A DNA stretch of 64,000 nt from Rhodopseudomonas palustris (GCF_003591005.1 NZ_QYYD01000012.1:62001-126000), one strand, 5' to 3'. Shown: positions 1 through 9,806, counted from the stretch's first letter. Notes: generated from the sequence alone by a model not told the origin. Numbers and translations are program-made.

Positions 1-930
1 CTCACTCAATCGAACGGCCGCCGCATCGCGGTGATCGTCAATGAATTCGGCGACGCCGGCTTCGACGGCGGACTGATCGAGGATTGCGGCGACGCCGCCT
101 GCACGCCGGACGATATCGTCGAGCTCACCAATGGCTGCATCTGCTGCACGGTGGCGGACGATTTCATTCCGACCATGGAGAAGCTGCTGAACCGCGACCG
201 CCCGCTCGACGCGATCGTGATCGAAACCTCAGGGCTGGCGCTGCCGCAGCCGTTGCTGAAGGCGTTCGCGTGGCCGGCGGTGAAGACCCGCGCCACCGCC
301 GACGGCGTCGTCACCGTGGTCGACGCGCTGGCGCTGAGCGAAGGCCGCATCCCGCTCGATGACGACGCCGCCAAGGCGAAGCGCGATGCGACCCATGATG
401 ATCCGATCGAGGAAGTGTTCGAGGATCAGCTCGCCTGCGCCGACCTCGTCGTGCTGTCGAAGAGCGATCTGGTTGCGCCTGATCAGCTGGACACGCTCGA
501 AGCAAAGCTCGCCACGCGCCTGCGCCCCAACGTCCGCATCATCCGCTCGCACGGCGAACTGGCGCCATCGGTGCTGATCGGCCTCGACTCTGCTGCGGAG
601 GACGACCTCGCGTCCCGCACGGGTCATCACCCCGAAGGCGAAGAGCACGATCACGACGATTTCGATTCGATCGTGGTGACGCCGCAGCCGGCCGACACGC
701 TGGATGCGATGCGTAGCCGGATCGATGCGGCGCTCGGGCTCGACGGCGTGCTGCGCGTCAAAGGCCACGGCCGCATCGCCGGCAAGCCGGCGCCGGTGGT
801 GGTACAGGCCGTCGGCACCCGCGTCGACCTCGCCTTCGCCCGCCCCGACGCCGCCCGTGCCGACCATCTCGTGGTGATCGGCCTGAAGGGTTTTGACACC
901 GACGCCGCCCGCCGGGCGCTTACTGGTTAG
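1..930 (+). CDS. cobW: CobW-type GTP-binding cobalt chaperone, 5' end missing
   Basis: The reading frame is open from the first base, so the start and the P-loop lie upstream of the window. The visible part holds the CobW/COG0523 metal-binding motif CICC (in NGCICCTV, near base 135), a conserved ETSGLA segment and a His/Asp-rich stretch (EEHDHDD, near base 643) typical of metallochaperones. The family hydrolyses GTP and is thought to deliver metal; position directly before cobN points to cobalt supply for the cobaltochelatase. A GTG at base 31 could be mistaken for a start, but the frame continues upstream with family-like sequence (RRIAVIVNEFG). The gap to cobN is filled by a palindromic repeat. 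Confidence 0.93.
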   Translation, partial: LTQSNGRRIAVIVNEFGDAGFDGGLIEDCGDAACTPDDIVELTNGCICCTVADDFIPTMEKLLNRDRPLDAIVIETSGLALPQPLLKAFAWPAVKTRATADGVVTVVDALALSEGRIPLDDDAAKAKRDATHDDPIEEVFEDQLACADLVVLSKSDLVAPDQLDTLEAKLATRLRPNVRIIRSHGELAPSVLIGLDSAAEDDLASRTGHHPEGEEHDHDDFDSIVVTPQPADTLDAMRSRIDAALGLDGVLRVKGHGRIAGKPAPVVVQAVGTRVDLAFARPDAARADHLVVIGLKGFDTDAARRALTG

Positions 931-945
931 TCCGATGCCTCTCCG

Positions 946-1028
946 CGTCATTGCGAGCGAAGCGAAGCAATCCAGAGGCTCCGCATCCGGAGCTGGATTG
1001 CTTCGTCGCTTCGCTCCTCGCAATGACG
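946..1028. repeat. Palindromic repeat, family A copy 1
   Basis: An 83-base imperfect inverted repeat. It opens with CGTCATTGCGAGCGAAGCGA and closes with the reverse complement, ending CGCAATGACG, so the transcript can fold into one long hairpin. A second copy with the same outer arms lies at 19021-19097. It fills most of the cobW-cobN gap and could stabilise or terminate the cobW transcript; that role is inferred. Confidence 0.9.
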
Positions 1029-1065
1029 GGGAGAGCGCGGGGCGTCAGCAACTGAGGTGCATCCT

Positions 1066-4000
1066 ATGCACCTGAAGCTCGACGCCAGCGCCAGTATCGA
1101 CGACGGCGACGTCGCGCGCGATCTGGGGCAGGAGCCAGCCGAGATCGTCGTGCTATCCGCCGCCGACACCGACCTCGCGGCGTTCGCCGCCGCCCGCGCC
1201 GAACTTCCCGTTGACTTCCCCAGCCTGCGCCTGACCAATCTGCTGGCGCTCGGCCATCCGGCGTCGGTCGATCTCTATGTCGAGCGCACGCTCGCCAAAG
1301 CCAAGATCGTCATTCTGCGCATGCTCGGCGGCGAGGCGTATTGGCCGCACGGCGTCGAGAGCCTGCGCCGCGACGCGTTCGCGCGCGGCGCGCTGTTCGT
1401 CTGCATCCCGGGCGAACTCACCTGGAACGCCGATCTTGCGGCGCGCAGCAATGCCGATCTCGATGACGCGCATGCGCTGTGGCGCTACTGCACCGAAGGC
1501 GGTGTCGAGAATCTGCGGCTGGCGCTGCGCTACGCCGCCTGGATGATCCTGCGCGACGACGCGCCGCCGCCGCCGCGACCGATGCCGGCCGCCGGTTACT
1601 GGCCCGCGGAGCCGCAACCGGCGCGGCGCAGCCGGGCGCTGATCATCTTCTACCGGGCGCTGGTGGCCAGCGGCGACACCGCGGCGATCGCAGCGCTGCG
1701 CGCGGCGCTGGAGGCGCGAGGGCTCGATGCGGCGTGTCTCCACGTCACCAGCCTGAAGGACGCGCGCTCGATCGCGTTCCTGCGCAGCGCGCTCGCCGCC
1801 GATCCGCCCGACGTGATCCTCAACGCCACCGCCTTCGCCACGGCGACCGCTTCTGACGACTCCGGCATCCTCGCCACGGCGGATTGCCCGATCCTGCAGA
1901 TCGCGCAGGCCGGCGTCAGCCGCGACAGCTGGGAGCAATCCAGCCGCGGCCTTAACCCGCGCGACCTGGCGATGCATGTCGTGCTGCCGGAAGTCGACGG
2001 CCGCATCTTCGCCGGCGCGGTCGCGTTCAAGCAGCGCGGCGGCGACGAGGGCGACTACGCGCCGACCGTGTATCAGCCGCTCGGCGATCGCATCGACGCC
2101 GCGACCGATCTCGCCAAGGCCTGGGTGCGGCTGCGCCGGCTGCCGCAGCGCAAACGGCGCGTCGGCATCGTACTCGCCAACTATCCGAACCGTGACGGTC
2201 GCCTCGGCAATGGCGTCGGTCTCGACGCGCCGCAATCGCTGCACGACCTGCTCTACGCGCTGCGCGAAGACGGCTACGACACCGGCGCGCTGCCGGCCGA
2301 TGCGGCCGAGCTGATGCAGATCCTGCAGCGCGGCCCGACCAATGAGCTTTCAGCACGCGAGCAGCGGCCCGGCGGCGTGAGCTGGCCGGTCGCCGACTAC
2401 AAGGCCGCATTCGCGATGTTGCCGGACGCGGTGCGCCGCGCGGTCGAAACGCGCTGGGGCCGGCCCGAAGCTGATCCGCACGTCGCGGACGGCAACTTCC
2501 GGCTCGCACTACATCGCTTCGGCAACATCCTGGTCGGCGTGCAGCCGGCGCGCGGCTACGCCATCGATCCGAAATCGAGCTTCCACGATCCGGACCTGCC
2601 GCCGCCGCATCATTATCTGGCCTTCTATCTGTGGCTGCGCGGCGCCTTCGACACCCATGCGGTGATCCATCTCGGCAAGCACGGCAATCTCGAATGGCTG
2701 CCGGGCAAGAGCGCCGGGCTGTCGCGCGACTGTTTTCCGAGTGCGCTGCTCGGCCCGCTGCCGCATCTCTATCCGTTCATCGTCAACGACCCCGGCGAAG
2801 GCATCCAGGCCAAGCGCCGCACCGCCGCGGTGATCGTCGATCATCTGACGCCGCCGCTGACCCGCGCCGAACTGCACGACGAGATGGCCCGGCTGGAAGG
2901 CCTGGTCGACGAATACGCCCTCGCCGCCGACCTCGACCCGACGCGCGCCGACGCGATCGCCGACGACATCCTGTCGCTGGCGCGCGCGACGCGGCTCGAC
3001 GCGGATGTGGCGATCGGCCGTGACACGCCGACGCTCGATGCGCTGCGCGCCATCGACGCGCATCTGTGCGACCTGAAAGAGATGCAGATCCGCGACGGCC
3101 TGCACATCTTCGGCCGCACGCCGAAGTCGGCACAGCGCGACGAGCTGTTAGTCTCGATCGCGAGGCTGCCGCGCTCCGACCTGAAGCCACAAGACGCCTC
3201 GCTGCACCGCGCGCTGGCGCTGGATCTTGGGCTCACCGATGCGCAAGGAGGCCCGTTCGACCCGCTGACGCGCGATCTGGCTGCGGATTATAGCGGCCCG
3301 CGCCCTGAGATGCTCGCCGCCCTCAGCGATCGTCCTTGGCGCACCAATGGCGACACCGTCGAACGCGTCGAGCTCCTTGCATCTCGATTGGTCTCAGCCC
3401 TTCCCCGAGCACAGCCCACCCCTCTCCCCTTGTTGGAGAGAGGAGAGGGTGAAGAGCGCTGGCCGCACGCCCAGCCCGTGCTCGACTGGATCGGCGCCTC
3501 GCTCCTCCCCGCGATCGATGCCTCCGGCGATGCCGAACGATCCGCCCTGCTCCGAGGCCTCAGCGGCCGCTTCATCCGCCCCGGCCCGTCCGGCGCGCCG
3601 ACGCGCGGGCGGCCGGACGTGCTGCCGACCGGACGCAATTTCTTCGCGGTCGATACCCGCGCGGTGCCGACGCCGTCGGCCTGGCGGATCGGCGCGCTGG
3701 CGGCCGAGCGACTGGTCGAATCCTATTGGCAGAGCGAAGGCGAGTGGCCGCGCTCGATCGCGCTGTCGGCGTGGGGCACCGCCAACATGCGCACCGGCGG
3801 CGACGATGTCGCGCAGGCCTTGGCGCTGATCGGCGCGCGGCCGAGCTGGGAGGACGCCACCGGCCGCGTCACCGGCTTCAGTATCGTGCCGCTGTCCGAA
3901 CTGAAGCGGCCGCGCGTCGACGTGACCTTCCGGGTCTCCGGCCTGTTCCGCGATGCCTTCCCGACCCAGATGGACCTGATCGCCAGCGCGACAGCGGCGA

Positions 4001-4821
4001 TTGCGGCGCTCGACGAGCCGGACGACGCCAATCCGATCGCCGCGCATGTCCGCGCCCGCGTCGACGAGTTGATCAAGGCCGGGCACGCCCCGGAGCGCGC
4101 GCGGCAGCAGGCAGCCGACCGCGTGTTCGGCGCCAAGCCCGGCGCTTACGGCGCGGGGCTGCAGGCGCTGATCGACGACGGCGGCTGGCAGACACGCGGC
4201 GAACTCGCCGACGCGTATCTCGCCTGGGGCGGCTATGCCTACGGCTCCGGCCGCGATGGCGACGAGGCGCGTGACGGCTTTGCGGCGCGGCTGCAGACCA
4301 CCCAGCTTGTCGCGCAGGCGCAGGACAACCGCGAGCACGATATTCTCGACTCCGACGATTACTATCAGTTCATCGGCGGCCTCGCCGCGACGGTCGAGAC
4401 GCTAAGCGGCGCGGCGCCGAAGATCGCCCATGTCGACACCTCGCGCCCCGAAGCGCCGCAGCCGCGGACGCTGGCGCACGAGATCAGCCGCGTGGTGCGC
4501 GGCCGCGCCGCCAATCCGAAATGGATCGCCGGCGTGATGCGCCATGGCTACAAGGGCGCGTCCGAGATCGCCGCCACGGTCGACTATCTGTTCGGCTTCG
4601 CCGCCTCGACCGACGCGGTCGCGCCGCATCATTTCGATCAGTTGTTCGCCGCCTATCTCGAAGACGAGACGGTGCGCGACTTCTTGCAGGGCGCCAATCC
4701 GGCGGCGCTGCGCGACATCGCCGAGCGCTTCGCCGAAGCCATCCGCCGCGGGTTGTGGATGCCGCGTTCCAACCGCGCGCCCGATCTGCTCGCCGAACTC
4801 ACCACCAAGGAAATCGCATGA
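1066..4821 (+). CDS. cobN: Cobaltochelatase large subunit CobN
   Basis: A 1251-residue protein, the usual CobN length. With CobS and CobT it inserts Co2+ into hydrogenobyrinic acid a,c-diamide in the aerobic B12 pathway, using ATP. The diagnostic CobN/BchH segment HLGKHGNLEWLPGKS is at about residues 535-549, followed by VNDPGEGIQAKRR. Start: GAGGTG at 1054-1059 is a good ribosome-binding site 6 bases before ATG 1066; an in-frame GTG at 1057 lies inside that site and is less likely. Its stop overlaps the cobO start (ATGA), implying translational coupling. Around residues 785-796 (3419-3449) a palindromic repeat is read in frame, giving a Pro/Leu/Glu-rich insertion in what looks like a variable linker. 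Confidence 0.96.
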   Translation: MHLKLDASASIDDGDVARDLGQEPAEIVVLSAADTDLAAFAAARAELPVDFPSLRLTNLLALGHPASVDLYVERTLAKAKIVILRMLGGEAYWPHGVESLRRDAFARGALFVCIPGELTWNADLAARSNADLDDAHALWRYCTEGGVENLRLALRYAAWMILRDDAPPPPRPMPAAGYWPAEPQPARRSRALIIFYRALVASGDTAAIAALRAALEARGLDAACLHVTSLKDARSIAFLRSALAADPPDVILNATAFATATASDDSGILATADCPILQIAQAGVSRDSWEQSSRGLNPRDLAMHVVLPEVDGRIFAGAVAFKQRGGDEGDYAPTVYQPLGDRIDAATDLAKAWVRLRRLPQRKRRVGIVLANYPNRDGRLGNGVGLDAPQSLHDLLYALREDGYDTGALPADAAELMQILQRGPTNELSAREQRPGGVSWPVADYKAAFAMLPDAVRRAVETRWGRPEADPHVADGNFRLALHRFGNILVGVQPARGYAIDPKSSFHDPDLPPPHHYLAFYLWLRGAFDTHAVIHLGKHGNLEWLPGKSAGLSRDCFPSALLGPLPHLYPFIVNDPGEGIQAKRRTAAVIVDHLTPPLTRAELHDEMARLEGLVDEYALAADLDPTRADAIADDILSLARATRLDADVAIGRDTPTLDALRAIDAHLCDLKEMQIRDGLHIFGRTPKSAQRDELLVSIARLPRSDLKPQDASLHRALALDLGLTDAQGGPFDPLTRDLAADYSGPRPEMLAALSDRPWRTNGDTVERVELLASRLVSALPRAQPTPLPLLERGEGEERWPHAQPVLDWIGASLLPAIDASGDAERSALLRGLSGRFIRPGPSGAPTRGRPDVLPTGRNFFAVDTRAVPTPSAWRIGALAAERLVESYWQSEGEWPRSIALSAWGTANMRTGGDDVAQALALIGARPSWEDATGRVTGFSIVPLSELKRPRVDVTFRVSGLFRDAFPTQMDLIASATAAIAALDEPDDANPIAAHVRARVDELIKAGHAPERARQQAADRVFGAKPGAYGAGLQALIDDGGWQTRGELADAYLAWGGYAYGSGRDGDEARDGFAARLQTTQLVAQAQDNREHDILDSDDYYQFIGGLAATVETLSGAAPKIAHVDTSRPEAPQPRTLAHEISRVVRGRAANPKWIAGVMRHGYKGASEIAATVDYLFGFAASTDAVAPHHFDQLFAAYLEDETVRDFLQGANPAALRDIAERFAEAIRRGLWMPRSNRAPDLLAELTTKEIA
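3419..3449. repeat. Palindromic repeat inside cobN (family D)
   Basis: The segment CCTCTCCCC-TTGTTGGAGAG-AGGAGAGGG is an imperfect palindrome closely resembling the CCTCTCCCCGC/GCGGGGAGAGG hairpins between cobO and cobQ (5591-5614 and 5698-5722). It lies within the uninterrupted cobN frame and encodes roughly TPLPLLERGEGEE. This looks like a mobile palindromic element accommodated inside a protein, comparable in concept to Rickettsia palindromic elements; the mobility is inferred. Confidence 0.75.
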
Positions 4822-5441
4822 CCGCCGCCCCCGAGCGCGACGACAACGCCCGCCACGCCGAGAAGGCGAAGAAGCGCAAGGCCGCGCACGACAAGAAGCT
4901 CGAGGGCATGTCGGACGACAAGGGCCTCTTGATCGTCCACACCGGCACCGGCAAGGGCAAGACCTCGGCCGCGCTCGGCATGGTGTTCCGCCATATCGGC
5001 CATGAGATGCCGGTCGCGGTGGTGCAGTTCACCAAGTCGGAAAAGTGGAACACCGGCGAGGCCAAGCTGCTGGCGAAATTTCCCGAACTGGTGACGCTGC
5101 ACATCATGGGCGAAGGCTTCACCTGGGAAACCCAGGACCGCGAACGCGACATCGCCACCGCCCGCGCCGGCTGGGAGCGCGCGAAGGAGCTGATCCGCGA
5201 CGACCACCACCGCATGGTGCTGCTCGACGAACTCAACATCGTGCTGCGCTACGATTACTTGCCGATGCCCGAAGTGATCGCCTTCCTGCTCGACGAGAAG
5301 CCGCCGGGCAAACACGTCGTCATCACCGGCCGCAACGCCAACCCGGCGCTGATCGAGATCGCCGATCTTGTGACCGAGATGACCTTGGTAAAACACCCGT
5401 TCCGCAGCGGCGTGAAGGCGCAGAAGGGCGTGGAGTTTTGA
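4818..5441 (+). CDS. cobO: Cob(I)yrinic acid a,c-diamide adenosyltransferase CobO
   Basis: A 207-residue protein of the CobO/CobA/BtuR family, which transfers the adenosyl group from ATP to the cobalt of the reduced corrinoid. The P-loop HTGTGKGKTSAALG is at about residues 41-54, followed by the family segments VVQFTKSEKWNTGE and LLDELNIVLRYDYL, and ITGRNANPAL near the C-terminus. ATG 4818 overlaps the cobN stop by four bases and has AAGGA a few bases upstream. The basic, Lys-rich N-terminal 30 residues are typical of the longer CobO forms. It ends at GVEF, as most CobO proteins do. A long repeat block separates it from cobQ. Confidence 0.95.
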   Translation: MTAAPERDDNARHAEKAKKRKAAHDKKLEGMSDDKGLLIVHTGTGKGKTSAALGMVFRHIGHEMPVAVVQFTKSEKWNTGEAKLLAKFPELVTLHIMGEGFTWETQDRERDIATARAGWERAKELIRDDHHRMVLLDELNIVLRYDYLPMPEVIAFLLDEKPPGKHVVITGRNANPALIEIADLVTEMTLVKHPFRSGVKAQKGVEF

Positions 5442-5757
5442 GTCCCGCCAACCTATCGTTCGTCATTCCGGGGCGCCCTCTTCACCCTCCCCTGGAGGGG
5501 CAGGGTCGGCGCGTAGCGCGCGAAGCGCGGTACACGCCGGGGTGGGGTGAGCCCCAGGCACGGCGTACGCAGCAGGGCGCGGCCTCCTCACCTCTCCCCG
5601 CTGGCGGGGAGAGGTCGGATGGCGAAGCGATCCGGGTGAGGGGGCTTCTCCACGAATCGCTGCGCTCGGTCTCGCGGACGAGCCCCCTCACCCCAGCCCT
5701 CTCCCCGCACGCGGGGAGAGGGAGCGCTCCGAGCATCTCGCTGCGGCGGTGCTCCGC
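5442..5757. repeat. Composite palindromic repeat block between cobO and cobQ (no gene)
   Basis: The 316 bases between cobO and cobQ hold no credible gene. They are a mosaic of short inverted repeats: CCTCCCCTGGAGGGGCAGGG near 5487, a GCGCG/CGCGC-rich segment near 5510-5530, a perfect hairpin CCTCTCCCCGC-TG-GCGGGGAGAGG at 5591-5614 and a second one at 5698-5722. The block ends almost at the cobQ start, leaving little room for a promoter. It may act as an RNA processing or attenuation element between the two cob genes (inference). Confidence 0.85.
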
Positions 5758-7245
5758 ATGAAGACGGTCACCCCCGCGCTCATGATCCAAGGCACCTGCT
5801 CCAACGCCGGCAAATCGACGCTGGTGGCGGGGCTGTGCCGAGCGCTGGTGCGGCGGGGACTACGCGTTGCGCCGTTCAAGCCGCAGAACATGTCGAACAA
5901 CGCGGCCGTCACCGTGGACGGCGGCGAGATCGGGCGGGCGCAGGCGGTGCAGGCGCGCGCCGCGCGGCTGCCGCCGACCGTGCACATGAACCCGGTGCTG
6001 CTGAAGCCCGAGACCGACACCGGCGCGCAGGTGATCGTGCAGGGCCAGCGCTTCGGCCGGCTCGGCGCGCGCAACTTTCTGGACAAAAAGGCGGCGCTGC
6101 TGCCGCATGTGCTGGATAGTTTCGCGCGGCTGGCGCAGGACGCCGACATCGTGCTGATCGAAGGCGCCGGCTCGCCGGCCGAGATCAATCTGCGCGCCGG
6201 CGACATCGCCAATATGGGCTTCGCGCAGGCCGCAAATGTTCCCGTTGTCATTGCCGGCGACATCGAGCGCGGCGGCGTGATCGCGAGCCTCGCCGGCACG
6301 CATCTGGTGCTGAACGACGACGAACGCGCGCTGGTCAAAGGCTATCTGATCAACAAATTCCGCGGCGACGTCAGCCTGTTCGACAATGGCCTCGTCGCCA
6401 TCACGGACCTCACCGGCTGGCCGTCGCTCGGCGTGGTGCCGTGGCTACCGAGCGCGGCGCTGCTGCCGGCCGAAGACGCCGTCGATCTCGATCGCGCCCG
6501 CGCGTCCGACGCCAAGCGCGTCATCGCCGTGCCGATGCTGGCGCGGATCGCAAACTTCGACGACCTCGACCCGCTAGGCCTCGAGTCGGGCGTAAAGTTG
6601 ATCTTCGTGCCGCCCGGCTCGCCGATCCCGGCCGAGGCCGACGTGGTGATCATTCCGGGCAGCAAATCGACGCTCGGCGACCTCGCCTTCCTGCGCGCGC
6701 AGGGCTGGGACATCGATATCGCCGCGCATGTCCGCCGCGGCGGCCATCTGCTCGGGCTTTGCGGCGGCTATCAGATGCTCGGGCGCCGCATCGCCGATCC
6801 CGACGGCGTCGACGGTACGCCCGGCACGGTCGATGGCCTTGGCCTGCTCGATATCACCACGATCATGCAGGGCGACAAATCGACCACGCTGGTCAGCGGC
6901 ACCCACAGCGCCACCGGCGCGCCGGTCGAGGGCTATGAGATCCATCTCGGCCGCAGCTCCGGCCCCGATTGCGCCCGCCCGGTCGTCACCATCGCCGGCC
7001 GTCCCGACGGCGCGATCTCGCGCGACGGCCGCGTGCAGGGCACGTATCTGCACGGCCTGTTCACCAACGACGCGTTTCGCAAGGCCTGGCTCGCCGGCCT
7101 CGGCATCGCGTCGCAACTCGCTTATGACTCACAAGTTGAAAACGCACTCGACGCGCTCGCCGATCACCTCGAGGCGCATCTCGATGTCGATGCGATGCTG
7201 GCGATCGCGCGGACGCGTCACAGCACCAACGCCAGCGCCGCATAG
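5758..7245 (+). CDS. cobQ: Cobyric acid synthase CobQ
   Basis: A 495-residue glutamine-dependent amidotransferase that amidates the b, d, e and g side chains of adenosylcobyrinic acid a,c-diamide. The N-terminal dethiobiotin-synthetase-like ATPase domain carries [12 protein letters not shown] at residues 10-21 and KPQNMSNNA near residue 42. The C-terminal class I glutaminase domain has the nucleophile Cys at about 335 (GLCGGYQML) and the catalytic His at about 431 (YLHGLF). ATG 5758 is chosen; a GTG three codons earlier (5749) is possible and neither has a clear ribosome-binding site because a repeat abuts the gene. The last 28 bases overlap the convergent cobD gene. Confidence 0.95.
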   Translation: MKTVTPALMIQGTCSNAGKSTLVAGLCRALVRRGLRVAPFKPQNMSNNAAVTVDGGEIGRAQAVQARAARLPPTVHMNPVLLKPETDTGAQVIVQGQRFGRLGARNFLDKKAALLPHVLDSFARLAQDADIVLIEGAGSPAEINLRAGDIANMGFAQAANVPVVIAGDIERGGVIASLAGTHLVLNDDERALVKGYLINKFRGDVSLFDNGLVAITDLTGWPSLGVVPWLPSAALLPAEDAVDLDRARASDAKRVIAVPMLARIANFDDLDPLGLESGVKLIFVPPGSPIPAEADVVIIPGSKSTLGDLAFLRAQGWDIDIAAHVRRGGHLLGLCGGYQMLGRRIADPDGVDGTPGTVDGLGLLDITTIMQGDKSTTLVSGTHSATGAPVEGYEIHLGRSSGPDCARPVVTIAGRPDGAISRDGRVQGTYLHGLFTNDAFRKAWLAGLGIASQLAYDSQVENALDALADHLEAHLDVDAMLAIARTRHSTNASAA

Positions 7246-8189
7246 ATCAGCCCCTGCAGCGCGCAGGCGGCAAGGAGCAGCCGCAGCGCGCGGCCGATAT
7301 CGGCCGGCGTCGCGGCGACGCGGCCTTCGGCATTGAGCGGCGGATCGTCCACCACTTGACCGCCATAGACCCGCGGCCCCGCCAGCGCGACGCCAAGCGC
7401 GCCTGCCATCGCCGATTCCGGCCAGCCGGCATTCGGCGAGCGATGCTTGCTTGCGTCGCGGCGCATCACCGCGAACGCCTGCTTGGCCGAGCCGCCGACC
7501 ACCGGCGCCACCGCGGCAATCAGTAGCCCTGCTAATCGCGCCGGGATCAGGTTCAGCACATCATCGAGCCGCGCCGCCGCCCAGCCGAACGAACGATGCG
7601 TCGGCGTCAGATGCCCGATCATCGAATCAGCGGTGTTGACGATCTTGTAGATCAAGAGCCCCGGCAGCCCGAACAGCGCCAGCCAGAACACCGGCGCCAC
7701 CACGCCGTCGGAAAAATTCTCCGCGCAGGATTCGATCGCCGCGCGGCACACCCCGACTTCGTCCAGCACCTCGGGATCACGCCCGACGATCAGCGACACC
7801 TTCTCGCGCGCCGCCGTGAGCCCGCCCTCGGCGAATGCATCGCGGACCCGGGCGACATGTTGATACAGACTCCGCTGTGCGATCAGCGTGGAGGCCAGCA
7901 AGCCGAGCGCAATCCAGCCGCCCCAGGTTTGCCTCAAGGGTGCCTGAAGTAAGAAACCGATCGCGCCCGACAGCACGACAAGCAAAACCACCACCAGAAT
8001 ACCAGCCAGCTTCCGCCGCCCTTCGGACCAGGCGTCGCGATTGAGGGCGCGATCGAGCCGGCCGATCAGCGCGCCCATCAGCACCACGGGATGCGCCATC
8101 CGCTTCCACAGCCAGTCAGGATCGCCGATCAGCGCATCGATCAAGAGCGCGACGAGCACGATCAGCAAGGCGTCAGCATCGATCAGCAT
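7218..8189 (-). CDS. cobD: Adenosylcobinamide-phosphate synthase CobD/CbiB
   Basis: A 323-residue integral membrane protein that attaches the aminopropanol (or its phosphate) arm to adenosylcobyric acid. Family marks are [22 protein letters not shown] at residues 18-39 (quoted in part: [14 protein letters not shown]), the internal segment [15 protein letters not shown], and a C-terminal part with [20 protein letters not shown] and GRALRLL. About five hydrophobic segments are visible. The start is one base after the stop of the BtuF-like gene, so it is the last gene of the riboswitch-controlled operon. Called cbiB in the Salmonella nomenclature. Confidence 0.94.
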   Translation of the reverse strand: MLIDADALLIVLVALLIDALIGDPDWLWKRMAHPVVLMGALIGRLDRALNRDAWSEGRRKLAGILVVVLLVVLSGAIGFLLQAPLRQTWGGWIALGLLASTLIAQRSLYQHVARVRDAFAEGGLTAAREKVSLIVGRDPEVLDEVGVCRAAIESCAENFSDGVVAPVFWLALFGLPGLLIYKIVNTADSMIGHLTPTHRSFGWAAARLDDVLNLIPARLAGLLIAAVAPVVGGSAKQAFAVMRRDASKHRSPNAGWPESAMAGALGVALAGPRVYGGQVVDDPPLNAEGRVAATPADIGRALRLLLAACALQGLIYAALALVL

Positions 8190-8190
8190 C

Positions 8191-9027
8191 TCAGCGCTCC
8201 ACGCGTGCGAGTTCGTCGGTGAGCCGGTCGAGCGCGTCGGCCAGCATCGGGCCGCCGCACACCGTCAATTTCTCGGGAATCGCGATCCGCTTCGATGCAG
8301 GATAGACCTTTTCGAGCGCGGGATGCAGCACGAAGGCGCGGCCTTCGTCCTCGGCGAAGTCGCTGTCCTCGGAGATCAGCAGATAGTCCGGCTGCAGCGC
8401 CACCACCGCTTCGAGCGTGGCGAAGCCGCCATGCTTGATGCCGAGCGCACCGGCGGCGTTGACGAGGCCGACCGTGGTCAGCAGCGAGTTGATCAGGCTG
8501 TCGCTTCCCGACACCCAACCCCGCCGCTCCAGCGGCAGCACGCGAAACGGCCTGTCGGACGCGGCTTTCCGCGCCCGCGCCACCGCCGCATCAATCCGCG
8601 CATTCGCCGCGTCGGCGCGATCCGGATGGCCGACCAGCTCACCCATCTTGCGGATCTGCGCCTTGACCTCGTCGAGTGTGCGCGCCGCGTCGAACGCGAC
8701 GACGCGCTGGCCTTGTTGCTGCAGCATCTCGCGGGTCGCGCGCTTGGTGAAGCGGCCCATCACGATGATATCCGGCTTCAGTATCAGGACGTCTTCGGCC
8801 TCGCCGGATAGCTTCGGAAACTGCGCCGCCTTGCCCGCCAAGAACGACCGCGCCTCGTCGCGCGCGTAGGGACTGAGACCGAGGATCTGCTCCGGATCGG
8901 CGAGCGTCATCAGCAGCTGATCGGTACAGACATTGATCGACGCAATGCGGGGCAGCGGCGCCGCCTGCGCGGCCAATGGCAGGCACGCGGCGAGCGCCGC
9001 GAAAACGAACCAGCGGCGCGCCCGCAT
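8191..9027 (-). CDS. btuF: Periplasmic cobalamin/siderophore-type binding protein (BtuF-like)
   Basis: A 278-residue class III solute-binding protein. Residues 1-22 (MRARRWFVFAALAACLPLAAQA) look like a signal peptide with an AQA cleavage site; the mature part begins APLPRIASINVCTDQLLMTLAD, the usual BtuF/FecB opening, with KPDIIVMG near residue 95. ATG 9027 is preferred over GTG 9045 because it places the signal peptide at the N-terminus, has a GGGG stretch 7 bases upstream, and sits two bases after the ATPase stop. Binding of a corrinoid is inferred from the riboswitch and the cob neighbours; an iron chelate is the alternative. Confidence 0.85.
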   Translation of the reverse strand: MRARRWFVFAALAACLPLAAQAAPLPRIASINVCTDQLLMTLADPEQILGLSPYARDEARSFLAGKAAQFPKLSGEAEDVLILKPDIIVMGRFTKRATREMLQQQGQRVVAFDAARTLDEVKAQIRKMGELVGHPDRADAANARIDAAVARARKAASDRPFRVLPLERRGWVSGSDSLINSLLTTVGLVNAAGALGIKHGGFATLEAVVALQPDYLLISEDSDFAEDEGRAFVLHPALEKVYPASKRIAIPEKLTVCGGPMLADALDRLTDELARVER

Positions 9028-9029
9028 CG

Positions 9030-9806
9030 TCAGACCCCGGCCCACGGCAGGATCACGCCGCTGTCCTGATAGTCCGCCCGATAGGCGCTGACGCGGAACA
9101 CCTGCTGCAGCACCTCGTCCGACAGCGCGTCATGCGGCGTACCCTGCGCCGCCAGCCGCCCCGCCGCCATCACCAGCACCGTATCGGCAAAGCGCGCCGC
9201 AAGGCCGAGATCATGCGTCACCACGATCACCAGCGTGCCGGCATCGGCGGCCTTGCGCAGCGTCTGCATGACGTCGAGCTGATAGCGCGGATCGAGCGAG
9301 GCGGTCGGCTCGTCGGCCAGCACCACCGGCGCCTCGACCGCGAGCACGCGTGCCAAGGCAACGCGGCTACGCTCGCCGCCGGAGAGTTCGGTGACGACGC
9401 GATCCGCGAACGGCTCGACATCGGTCGCCGCCATCGCGCGCGCGACCGCGCCGGCATCCACGGGCGACAGCCGCGCCGGATCGGTGGCGCCGTGCGGGAA
9501 GCGGCCGAGCGCAACGACGTCGCGCACCGGCAGCGGCCAGTGCACCAGATGGCCCTGCGGCAGATAGCCGAACCGCCGCGCGCGCTCACGCAACGGCAGC
9601 GTGGAGAGAAGATCACCGGCGATGCTGACATCGCCGCGTGCCTCGATCAGCCCGGCCAGCGCGCGTAGCAGCGTCGTCTTGCCGGCGCCATTGGGGCCGA
9701 CCAGCGCGACCAAATGGCCCTTGGTCAGGTTCACTGAGACGCCGTGCAGCACGGCGCGGCCAGACAGCGCGACGTGAAGATCGCGTGCGGTGAGAAAGCC
9801 GGTCAT
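9030..9806 (-). CDS. btuD: ABC importer ATPase, BtuD/FecE family
   Basis: A 258-residue ATPase that powers the adjoining permease. Walker A GPNGAGKTT is at residues 37-45, the Q-loop at YLPQG near 81-85, the signature LSGGERSR at 141-148 and Walker B VVLADEPTAS at 161-170, with the switch His in VVTHDLGLAARF. It overlaps the permease gene by four bases. Corrinoid as cargo is inferred from context, as for the binding protein. Confidence 0.9.
   Translation of the reverse strand: MTGFLTARDLHVALSGRAVLHGVSVNLTKGHLVALVGPNGAGKTTLLRALAGLIEARGDVSIAGDLLSTLPLRERARRFGYLPQGHLVHWPLPVRDVVALGRFPHGATDPARLSPVDAGAVARAMAATDVEPFADRVVTELSGGERSRVALARVLAVEAPVVLADEPTASLDPRYQLDVMQTLRKAADAGTLVIVVTHDLGLAARFADTVLVMAAGRLAAQGTPHDALSDEVLQQVFRVSAYRADYQDSGVILPWAGV

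Noticed and set aside
946-1028. Repeats considered as a CRISPR array
   Set aside because: The elements are single long palindromes scattered in the window, not regularly spaced identical repeats with spacers, and no cas genes are present.
1057-1065. GTG 1057 as cobN start
   Set aside because: It lies inside the GAGGTG ribosome-binding site that serves ATG 1066.
4521-5441. 306-codon frame extending CobO upstream into cobN
   Set aside because: The first 99 codons are a shadow of cobN; ATG 4818 overlapping the cobN stop gives the standard CobO length.
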